The translations under genes were made by a program, and so were the position numbers. Below, piece after piece: positions 1-5,549 of a DNA stretch of 10,042 bases. Each line of letters starts with the position of its first letter. Within the stretch, counting starts at the first letter, position 1. The stretch spans positions 1 through 10,042 of the forward strand of contig CALKWH010000199.1 in NCBI GenBank assembly GCA_938004375.1, given 5' to 3'. The notes under the pieces are model-generated. The model had not been told where the DNA came from and searched no databases. It saw only the letters and a list, made by a program, of their open reading frames with translations. The DNA comes from an uncultured Pseudomonadota bacterium. Its GTDB lineage: Bacteria; Myxococcota_A; Polyangia; HGW-17.

Positions 1-58
1 AGACCGTCGCCCCTGATCAGGCGCCATTGCGTGGAACTTGTCAAGCGGGTCGGACTTC

Positions 59-973
59 TCAGGGGAGGAGTTTGATTTTAATCTGCGTGGGCATGACTCG
101 CGTGTGGAACTCGGCCGGGAGCTTCTGGAGCAGGATCGGCAGGTAGAGCTCCTTCTCGGTGGGTTTGCGTCCTACCTCGATGTAGGGCACGATGGAGGCC
201 GGCGTGAGGTTGGCCAGGCCCTTGCGGGAGCCCTCGATGGTCACGTCCACGGTCTTTGGTTCGAGAGAATACTTCCCTTTGAAGCCCCGGACGGTGATTG
301 GGATGCGGGAGAACTGCCGCGAGGTGATGGCCTTTTCGACCACCACGCGCACCCTGATCTCTTTCACCGCGGGGGTGGTCTGAAGCGAGGCGGGCAGCTC
401 GGGCAGCTCCAGGCTGAATTCCTGGGTGCCTTCCTTGGTCACCGTGTACGGGGCCAGGGGCAGGGAGGGGAACGAGAGCACCACAGATTTTGGACCGGAG
501 AGCTTGATCCTGCTGGGTTCCAGGGCCGTCTCGGTGACGGTGAAGTTGCGGTTGCTGTCAATCTTCAGGGTGACCGGCACTGTACGCTCCAGGCGCTGCT
601 CCATACGCACGGGCAGGTACTGCGGCAGGATGCTGACGACCCGGATGCCCTTGGGGAGCCTGAACAGCGTGGGATCCAGGTCATAACGGTCGGCGCGGAT
701 GCGCGAGAGGTCGACCACGAGTTTCTCACGATAGGTCTCCCCGTCGAACTTGCGCACGCCCATCCAGGGGCCGCGGATGCCCAGTTTCACCGAACGCACC
801 AGTTCGTTGAGCAGGACCTGCCCCTCGGGCGGATTGACGTACTCGATCTCGACCACCAGGGTGCCCTCGGTGTCCTTGTCGTTGCGGACGAAGTAGAACA
901 GCCCCACGGAAATGAGCAGGGAGAACACCTTCAGTTTCCAGTTGTGCGTGAACAAGCCGAGGATCCGTCGCAC
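59..973 (-). CDS. cdaR: CdaR-like YbbR-domain protein, membrane-anchored partner of diadenylate cyclase
   Basis: Predicted regulator of the diadenylate cyclase encoded immediately upstream. In Firmicutes, CdaR binds CdaA from outside the membrane and tunes c-di-AMP synthesis. The 304-residue protein has a short basic N-terminus (RRILGLF), one membrane span at about residues 13-29, and then an all-beta extracytoplasmic region. That region divides into about three YbbR-type repeats (roughly 38-125, 126-213 and 215-304). Each repeat carries the family pattern of a 'VPVTLK'- or 'IPITVRG'-like strand followed by an 'xPxxIKLSGPKS' or 'EPKTVDVTIEGS' segment. Bacillus CdaR is longer, with four repeats, so this is a short version. 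The start is GTG, six bases after the cdaA stop, with AAAGGG about 11 bases upstream. The identification rests on the domain pattern plus adjacency to cdaA. The usual next gene, glmM, is not visible in the remaining 58 bases. Confidence 0.88.
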   Translation of the reverse strand: MRRILGLFTHNWKLKVFSLLISVGLFYFVRNDKDTEGTLVVEIEYVNPPEGQVLLNELVRSVKLGIRGPWMGVRKFDGETYREKLVVDLSRIRADRYDLDPTLFRLPKGIRVVSILPQYLPVRMEQRLERTVPVTLKIDSNRNFTVTETALEPSRIKLSGPKSVVLSFPSLPLAPYTVTKEGTQEFSLELPELPASLQTTPAVKEIRVRVVVEKAITSRQFSRIPITVRGFKGKYSLEPKTVDVTIEGSRKGLANLTPASIVPYIEVGRKPTEKELYLPILLQKLPAEFHTRVMPTQIKIKLLP

Positions 974-979
974 GGCCGT

Positions 980-1822
980 CTACCCTTTCGTGCCTTTGCG
1001 CTGCTTGCGCCACCAGCGGGCGGGGGTGAGCCCCTGGTTGCGCATCAGGCGCAGCAGCTCGTTGCGCAGTCGCATGGTGTTCTCCATGGGCACGATCAGG
1101 CCCTTGTCGCACAGGCTGATGGTGCCTCGCTCCTCGGAGATGACGATGGTGAGTGCGTCGGTGTTCTCGGTGAGCCCCAGGGCCGCGCGGTGGCGGGTCC
1201 CGTAACGGCTGTCGAGCTGCTTGTTGTCGGACATCGGGAGAATGACGCCGGCCTTGTAGATCCGGTTCTTGCGGATGATCATGGCGCCGTCGTGGAGGGG
1301 GTTCTCCTTGTGGACGTGGAAGATGGCCCAGATCAACTCCTTGGAGATCTGCGCGTCGATGATCTCGCCGCCGGAGAACACGGTGTCGTCCATGATGGCG
1401 CTGCGTTCGAGGACGATGATGGCGCCCGTGCGCATGGCCGACATGCGCTCGAGGCTCTCGAGCAGCTCGTCGAGGGTCTCGAAGCCGTTGTCTCCGGCGG
1501 AGACCAGTGAGATGCCGCTGCCCACGTGGGTGAGCAGGCGCCGGATCTCGACGTGGAAGATGATGATCAGGAAGAGGAAAAAGTAGTTGAGGAAGTTGGC
1601 CAGCAGGAACTGGATGGTGAACAGGTCCAGGCTGGTAGAGAGACCCCAGATGGCGCCCATGGCGAGCAGGAGGCCCATGAGCATGAGGCTCGCGCGGGTG
1701 CCGCGCAGGAACAGGAAGAACTCGTAGACGAGGAAGGCGACGAGGCCGACGTCGAGCAGGATGGAGACGAAGCCGAACAGGGATGGCTTGTCGAGATAGA
1801 ACAGATCCACGGAAGAGAACAT
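980..1822 (-). CDS. cdaA: Diadenylate cyclase CdaA (c-di-AMP synthase)
   Basis: Membrane enzyme that condenses two ATP into cyclic di-AMP, a second messenger that controls potassium and osmolyte transport and affects wall homeostasis. The 280-residue protein has three N-terminal membrane spans (about 16-38, 44-61 and 66-90), a short linker, and a DAC (DisA_N) domain at about 110-250. Both catalytic signatures are intact: the DGA motif in 'NPLHDGAMII' (Asp178-Ala180) and the nucleotide-binding 'GTRHRAALG' (208-216), followed by 'TDALTIVISEERGTIS'. The length matches the CdaA/DacA family. I chose the ATG at 1820-1822 because GAGGTG lies 9 bases upstream (1832-1837) and the hydrophobic N-terminus follows directly. 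A longer in-frame start at 1894 would run into the upstream gene and adds an unconserved tail. It lies mid-operon, 31 bases after a six-span membrane protein gene and 6 bases before cdaR. Confidence 0.96.
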   Translation of the reverse strand: MFSSVDLFYLDKPSLFGFVSILLDVGLVAFLVYEFFLFLRGTRASLMLMGLLLAMGAIWGLSTSLDLFTIQFLLANFLNYFFLFLIIIFHVEIRRLLTHVGSGISLVSAGDNGFETLDELLESLERMSAMRTGAIIVLERSAIMDDTVFSGGEIIDAQISKELIWAIFHVHKENPLHDGAMIIRKNRIYKAGVILPMSDNKQLDSRYGTRHRAALGLTENTDALTIVISEERGTISLCDKGLIVPMENTMRLRNELLRLMRNQGLTPARWWRKQRKGTKG

Positions 1823-1853
1823 GGTCGGACGCACCTCGCGAGGCGGAGCAACT

Positions 1854-2423
1854 TTAGCGGTTGTCTCCTGAATGTGCAAGCGCGGGCAGCGCAAAAGCGA
1901 TCACGGCGACCAGGCACACCGGGAGCATCAGATAGAAGTCCAGCGGCGGAAGCGGGCGCACCGCTCCGGGCAATGCGAGGCAGGCTCCGGCGAGGGCGGC
2001 GAGTCCCGGGAGGGGGCGGTCGCGCACGAGGACGTCCCGGGCGAAGGCGCGCGAGAAGTCCGACAAGGCCTGCAAAAAGGCCGCCAGCGGCAGCCAGGCG
2101 AAGACCAGCGTGTGCCAGTCGAGGTGAATCACCGGCAGCTTCTCGACGAAGGGATCCTGGGGCGGCGGCGGGATCGGCGCGAAGCGCCACCGGAGCACGG
2201 CGAACAGCGCCCAGGCCCCGGCCAGCAGGAGCCAGGGCTTCGCCCACTCGCGACGGCAGCGGGAGGTGGCGTGACCGAAGCCGATCCATGCGAAAAGGCC
2301 GATGGTGAAGAACAACGGGCCCAACATGCGCTGCCACCACGGCGGCGGCAGGAAGCGCACTGCCAGCATGGCGGCGAAGAGGGCCAGCGCGGCCAGGGGG
2401 AGGGAGCGGGCCGGACGGGGCAT
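1854..2423 (-). CDS. Six-span integral membrane protein of unknown function
   Basis: A 189-residue, strongly hydrophobic protein that I do not recognise. Six membrane segments can be read at about residues 7-25, 34-52, 61-78, 104-121, 138-155 and 161-182. A Pro-rich, charged loop (IPPPPQDPFVEKLP, about 84-97) leads into an 'HLDWHTLVFAW' stretch at the start of the fourth span. No catalytic motif stands out, although two close His residues (100 and 104) could be functional. The ATG at 2421-2423 is four bases after the stop of the preceding gene, in a TGA-GCAG-ATG arrangement with only a weak Shine-Dalgarno, which suggests translational coupling. The open frame extends further upstream but only as a shadow of the preceding gene. 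Its position directly before cdaA suggests, without proof, a role linked to the cyclase membrane complex or to an osmotic or ion function. Confidence 0.8.
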   Translation of the reverse strand: MPRPARSLPLAALALFAAMLAVRFLPPPWWQRMLGPLFFTIGLFAWIGFGHATSRCRREWAKPWLLLAGAWALFAVLRWRFAPIPPPPQDPFVEKLPVIHLDWHTLVFAWLPLAAFLQALSDFSRAFARDVLVRDRPLPGLAALAGACLALPGAVRPLPPLDFYLMLPVCLVAVIAFALPALAHSGDNR

Positions 2424-2427
2424 CTGC

Positions 2428-3258
2428 TCACACGGGGAGCCACTCGAGGTGGTCGCGCTGATAGAACAGGACGGTCTCCCGTGGGATGGGCGTGAGCCCG
2501 ACCTGGGCCGGGCGGGTGGCCAAATCTCCGACGACCAGCAGGGTCTCGAGTTGGGGGTGGGTGTTCTCGCGGTCCTCCCGGTGGATGTGATCGCGGCAGT
2601 AGGGGCAGGGATCATGAATCCCCTGAACGTGGCGATAGCCGCCGATGTCGTCCTGGGAACAGAAGATCATGAGGAAGCGGCCGTTGGTCACGCTGAGGAC
2701 GGCCGGGATGGACTCGGCCTCGATATCCCGGGCGAACTGCCGCCAGTTGCGGTAGGTCTGCGCCAGGGCCGAGGCCACGGCGCGGGGATCGGGGTCGCAG
2801 GCGCCCAACTGGCAGGTCTCCTTCAGGAAGACCAGGAAGAGGTGGAACACCAGCTCCTGCTCGGTGTTGCCCGGGATGTTCCACCGCAGATCCCCCTTGA
2901 TCGAGCTCTGCAGCCATTGGCGCACCAGGGCGTGACGGGAGCTGCCGCCGAGCATGGTAAAGAACCAGTTGCGGTAGCGGAACGGGGCGATGTCCCCCGG
3001 GGCGCGCTGCTCGTGGGTGACCTGGATGTGGGCGAGGCCGTATTCGGGGTGCCAGTGCTGGACGGTCTCGTACAGATCGAGTTGGTCCAGTTGCATGGGC
3101 CGGCGCTTGTGCTCAATCTCGTCGGGGGGGCGCGTGAGGGCGAGCCCCCATGAGTAAGGGCCTTCGTGGGCCTTGCCCCGGAACAGGTTGCGGAACGGGT
3201 ACAGCGCGTGGGCGGTGAGCGACGGCTGCGAGGATCCGAAGGCTATGAGTCTGCTCAA
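2428..3258 (-). CDS. Class II glutamine amidotransferase-like (Ntn-hydrolase fold) protein with Ser in place of catalytic Cys2
   Basis: A 276-residue protein resembling GATase type 2 (YafJ/EgtC-like) enzymes, which hydrolyse glutamine using an N-terminal Cys. The N-terminus 'MSRLIAFGS' aligns with the family's MCRLLA start, 'GPYSWGLALTR' (33-43) with its GWG strand, 'LAHIQVTHEQRAPGDIAPF' (75-93) with the AHxRxAT...NxHPF region, 'GNTEQELVFHL' (130-140) with the TDSE segment, and the 'VVGDLATRP...IPRETVLFY' tail with the SEPL end. The nucleophile position is Ser2, and the HNG motif appears to be replaced by 'MLGG' (102-105). It is therefore probably inactive as a glutaminase, or uses Ser. Start: TTG at 3256-3258, with GGAGAAGGA upstream (8-base spacing) and four bases after the previous stop; any earlier start would overlap that gene. 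A CPYC motif (218-221) plus HIH is unusual. The family assignment is made by eye and is moderately secure. Confidence 0.75.
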   Translation of the reverse strand: MSRLIAFGSSQPSLTAHALYPFRNLFRGKAHEGPYSWGLALTRPPDEIEHKRRPMQLDQLDLYETVQHWHPEYGLAHIQVTHEQRAPGDIAPFRYRNWFFTMLGGSSRHALVRQWLQSSIKGDLRWNIPGNTEQELVFHLFLVFLKETCQLGACDPDPRAVASALAQTYRNWRQFARDIEAESIPAVLSVTNGRFLMIFCSQDDIGGYRHVQGIHDPCPYCRDHIHREDRENTHPQLETLLVVGDLATRPAQVGLTPIPRETVLFYQRDHLEWLPV

Positions 3259-3262
3259 CGGA

Positions 3263-3532
3263 TTAGTCCTTCTCCGATTCGGATTTTCCGTCCTCTGGAC
3301 CTGAGCCGCCGGTGGTCGGGGCGTCGGGTTTCTTCGTGTCGGAGAGCAGCTCCTTTTCGACGACCGAGACCGGCTTGATCTCGGTGTCGAGGCCCTGCTC
3401 GCGACGGAAATCCTCAATCAGTTTCTGGGTTTTTTTATTCACATGGTAGGCCGCGTAGCGCTTCATGAGGTAGTAGCCCACAGCGGAGAAAAGCGCGACG
3501 ATGAGGAGAAATGACCACACGTGGGTGTCCAT
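3263..3532 (-). CDS. Small single-span membrane protein, first gene of the c-di-AMP operon
   Basis: An 89-residue protein of unknown function. A short N-terminus (MDTHV) leads into one membrane span at about residues 6-23. It is followed by a basic patch (KRYAAYHVNKKTQK) consistent with an N-out/C-in orientation. A charged, probably disordered cytoplasmic tail follows, rich in Asp, Glu, Lys, Ser and Pro and ending 'GKSESEKD'. The region about 33-64 (KKTQKLIEDFRREQGLDTE) could form a short helix. The ATG at 3530-3532 was chosen because the span follows at once and AAAGG lies about 11 bases upstream; the longer open frame to 3595 would run into the promoter. It is the first gene downstream of the promoter at 3584-3612, and four genes follow with little or no spacing. 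Possible roles, by inference only, are a small membrane scaffold or adaptor for the downstream products. Confidence 0.75.
   Translation of the reverse strand: MDTHVWSFLLIVALFSAVGYYLMKRYAAYHVNKKTQKLIEDFRREQGLDTEIKPVSVVEKELLSDTKKPDAPTTGGSGPEDGKSESEKD
3267..3275 (-). promoter_or_regulatory. Ribosome binding site that fixes the TTG start of the amidotransferase-like gene
   Basis: The minus strand reads GGAGAAGGA here, a strong match to the 16S anti-SD complement, 8 bases before TTG at 3258. The site overlaps the last codons of the preceding small gene, whose stop is at 3263-3265. It supports the TTG start over any upstream codon and implies coupled translation. Confidence 0.75.
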
Positions 3533-3583
3533 GGAACAACAGCCTTTCCCGCACAGCCCGGACCGCGGCCCCGGTGCGCGTGC

Positions 3584-3612
3584 ACAATACGGCAATCCAG
3601 TATATGGGTCAA
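3584..3612 (-). promoter_or_regulatory. Sigma70-like promoter of the five-gene c-di-AMP operon
   Basis: On the minus strand, TTGACC (3607-3612, 5 of 6 to consensus) is followed after exactly 17 bases by TATTGT (3584-3589, 4 of 6). Transcription would begin near 3577 and give a leader of about 45 bases before the ATG at 3532. No riboswitch-sized leader is available. No other promoter of this quality was noticed in the short gaps downstream, so the five genes are probably one transcript. Confidence 0.65.
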
Positions 3613-3619
3613 CCCCGTT

Positions 3620-3661
3620 CGTTTCACCGGGCAGGGCGCGTCACTGTGCCCGGGAGAAACG
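3620..3661 (-). terminator. Imperfect inverted repeat spanning the lipoprotein stop codon; possible terminator or operator
   Basis: The arms CGTTTC (3620-3625) and GAAACG (3656-3661) pair for 6 bp. After a 1-by-2 base internal bulge, CCGGGCA (3627-3633) and TGCCCGG (3647-3653) pair for 7 bp, closing a 13-base loop that contains the stop codon (3641-3643). No U-tract follows in either direction, so it is not a classical intrinsic terminator. It could stabilise the 3' end of the lipoprotein mRNA, act as a weak terminator, or be a protein-binding operator, because it lies 8 bases upstream of the -35 element of the next operon. Confidence 0.4.
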
Positions 3662-5356
3662 ACGGCGGGCGATGACGCGGGTGTTGCCGTCGGTGTCGGT
3701 GGCGCGCAGCTCGAGCAGGTGGTGGCAGTATGAGTGGGGCGACAGATCGAGGGTGCCCGAGTAGCCCACCGCGGGGCATCCGGGATAGCCAGGCCACACC
3801 GCGCACACGTCCGGGCGGGGCTGCCCCAGGCTGAGGGCCATGGGGGTGCCGCCGTCGAGGACAGCCTCGACCGCGGTCACGCCGCGGTTGTCCAAAACCC
3901 AGCCGTGGATGGCGAGGGTGTCACCGCTTACCGCGGCGTCGGGGGCCGGCGCGTCGAGTACGCCGAAGGGGGCCAGGGCGGCGTCGAGGGCGGCGGCTTC
4001 GGCGGCGATGGTGCCCTGGGCGCCGATGATCAGGTAACTGCGGGCCCGCACCGTGCCGTGGGCGGGGATGGCGAACGGGAAGTTCGAGCGGAAGTTGTTG
4101 AAGGGCAGCGCGCGGTTCTGCCAGCCCTGGAAGCCGGTCAGGTGGTTCTCGTAGTACAGCCCGACGCCATAGGTGAGGCCGTCGTTCTGGAGCGTGACCC
4201 AGCCGCCCGGACTGGTGAAGTCGCGGTAGTAGAAGCCGTCGTTGGCGGGGATGTCGATGTTCACCTCCACGCCGTCGGAGGTGAACATCCGCCACAGGTC
4301 GGGGCCGTTGTTCCCGTTGGCGGTGTAGACCGTGGGCAGCTCGTGGGCGGTCTCGGCGTGGTCGAGGTCGCCGAGATTGTGGATGGTGTAGTCGAGCTCG
4401 ACCACGTGGTGGCGAACGAAGCGCAGGGTCTGGATGACGCGCACGTCGGAGCGGCGCCAGGACAGGACGGGGTCGTCGCAGGCGTCCGAGACGCAGTCGG
4501 CGCGGTCCCAGTTGGGGTTCCAGTGGAGCGGGTTCACGCTGACCGTGAGCACGCCGTCGGCGAAGTCCACGGCCTCGACCCCGGAGCCGTGGTTGCAGCG
4601 GTTCCCCCCCTGGACCGGGTTCCAGCCGAGGTAGGTGATGGAGTTGGGGCAGCTCGTGGGGGTGGTCCGGCACGAGGCGTCGTGAGCGCAACCCTGCATG
4701 ATCCGGTCCGGGTCATAGAAGGCCACCTGTACCTCGCGGCCGGTGTCGTTGGCGTCGATGGTGTTCGTCCCGTTCATGCCCGGGGCGCCGTCGGCCATGC
4801 CGAAGAAGACGACCGAGCCGCCCCACTCGCGGCGCACGCCGATCTTGAGCGCGCCGGCCTGGTTGTAGATGTATTCGTCGGTGAAGCCGTCGAGGCCGGT
4901 GGACTCGTAGACCCCCGGCGCCGCCTCGCCCGAAAGCGGGGAGAGGGGGACCGGCGCCGGTTCGTCCACCACCGGACATTCACCGAGGCAGGCCGGGTCG
5001 AGCCCGCAGTCGGCGTCGCCGCAGTCGGCCTGGCCGTCACCGTCGTTGTCCAGCCCGTCGGCGCAGCACCGCTCGGCGCCGCGACAGGCGCGCTGCGCGC
5101 ACACGGTGTCTCCGGTGCAGGGGTCGGCGTCGTCGCAGGGGTTGTTGTTGGCGAGGTTCTCGCACACCCCGTCGGAGGTGCAGAAGTCGTTGGTGCAGGG
5201 GTTGTCGTCCTCGCAGTCGGCGGGGACCAGGCACTCGCGGGTGACATCATCTGTCACGTCGGGTCCGGCGTCGGAGAGGGGCTCCTGGCCGCCGGCGCAG
5301 GCGAGGGGGAGGGTCAGCAGCGCGACGAGGACGAGGCGTGACAGTCGGTTTCGCAT
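3641..5356 (-). CDS. Exported lipoprotein: Cys-rich N-terminus, unknown beta-rich centre, Ig-like C-terminal domain
   Basis: A 571-residue predicted lipoprotein with no assignable activity. The signal peptide ends in a lipobox (LPLAC, Cys20). Residues 41-127 are Cys-rich, with 'NPCTNDFCTSDGVCEN' and 'NNPCDDADPCTGDTVC' units of the kind abundant in myxobacterial surface proteins, then a 'CADGLDNDGDGQADC' unit (98-112) that may bind calcium. Residues 145-465 form an aromatic- and Gly-rich region of likely beta strands that I do not recognise. Residues 469-569 look like a bacterial Ig-like domain, with 'IHGWVLDNRGVTAVEAVLDG' followed by 'GQPRPDVC..YPGYP' and 'LELRATDTDGNTR'. The ATG at 5354-5356 is the only sensible start for the signal peptide, yet it has no Shine-Dalgarno and sits about 7 bases from a -10 element. 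Its own promoter separates it from the upstream lipoprotein gene. Surface attachment or carbohydrate binding is a guess. Confidence 0.82.
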   Translation of the reverse strand: MRNRLSRLVLVALLTLPLACAGGQEPLSDAGPDVTDDVTRECLVPADCEDDNPCTNDFCTSDGVCENLANNNPCDDADPCTGDTVCAQRACRGAERCCADGLDNDGDGQADCGDADCGLDPACLGECPVVDEPAPVPLSPLSGEAAPGVYESTGLDGFTDEYIYNQAGALKIGVRREWGGSVVFFGMADGAPGMNGTNTIDANDTGREVQVAFYDPDRIMQGCAHDASCRTTPTSCPNSITYLGWNPVQGGNRCNHGSGVEAVDFADGVLTVSVNPLHWNPNWDRADCVSDACDDPVLSWRRSDVRVIQTLRFVRHHVVELDYTIHNLGDLDHAETAHELPTVYTANGNNGPDLWRMFTSDGVEVNIDIPANDGFYYRDFTSPGGWVTLQNDGLTYGVGLYYENHLTGFQGWQNRALPFNNFRSNFPFAIPAHGTVRARSYLIIGAQGTIAAEAAALDAALAPFGVLDAPAPDAAVSGDTLAIHGWVLDNRGVTAVEAVLDGGTPMALSLGQPRPDVCAVWPGYPGCPAVGYSGTLDLSPHSYCHHLLELRATDTDGNTRVIARRRFSRAQ

Positions 5357-5362
5357 GTCCCG

Positions 5363-5391
5363 ATGAGAGCGCGAACGGCGGGCGTTGTCAA
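5363..5391 (-). promoter_or_regulatory. Sigma70-like promoter predicting a leaderless lipoprotein mRNA
   Basis: On the minus strand, a perfect TTGACA (5386-5391) is followed after 17 bases by TCTCAT (5363-5368, 4 of 6 to TATAAT). Only six bases (CGGGAC) separate the -10 element from the ATG at 5356, so transcription should begin at or next to the A of the start codon. No Shine-Dalgarno is present, consistent with leaderless translation. The rest of the gap up to 5549 holds no gene I can support; it has a G8 run at 5468-5475 and a 6-bp hairpin with no U-tract near 5517-5536. Confidence 0.65.
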
Positions 5392-5549
5392 CCGCCTTGG
5401 AGACCGACGGCGGCAGTCCACAGCGCGCGGGCGAGGTCGGGGTCGCGGGGTGAACGCGGTTTTGTGTGGGGGGGGCGCGGACGCGTCGTTGAGCAGATAG
5501 CGCGTCTCGAGGTTGTCGGTGGTGTGCCTCACCGAAATCGAAATCGACG

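Noticed and set aside
1..58. Possible start of a downstream gene (ATG at 25-27, minus strand, reading MAPDQGRRS to the edge)
   Set aside because: Only nine codons are visible, there is no clear Shine-Dalgarno, and the residues do not resemble the GlmM start expected after cdaR.
38..1510. 490-residue open frame on the plus strand opposite cdaR and cdaA
   Set aside because: It lies antisense to two genes with clear conserved motifs (DGA, GTRHRAALG, YbbR repeats), and its translation has no recognisable domain. Long antisense frames are expected in high-G+C DNA.
1823..1894. Longer CdaA start at 1894
   Set aside because: It would overlap the 3' end of the upstream gene and add 24 residues unlike the family. 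The start at 1822 has a good ribosome binding site.
1567..2340. 257-residue minus-strand frame overlapping cdaA and the six-span protein
   Set aside because: It overlaps both better-supported genes in another frame, and its sequence is Arg/Pro/Ser-rich low complexity.
3734..5341. 535-residue open frame on the plus strand opposite the Ig-like lipoprotein
   Set aside because: The translation is low-complexity (Val, Gly, Ala, Glu rich) with no signal, domain or start context; the minus frame has a lipobox and known motifs.
5468..5475. G8 homopolymer as a phase-variation tract
   Set aside because: It is intergenic and about 77 bases upstream of the -35 element, not inside a coding region or promoter spacer. 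The G7 run at 3124-3130 is explained by Pro codons.
5314..5532. 72-residue minus-strand frame in the gap between the two lipoprotein genes
   Set aside because: It overlaps the promoter and the 5' end of the downstream lipoprotein gene in another frame and has Pro/Arg low-complexity sequence.
5517..5536. Short hairpin downstream of the SUMF1-fold lipoprotein gene as a terminator
   Set aside because: It has only a 6-bp stem with an 8-base loop and no following U-tract, too weak to call.
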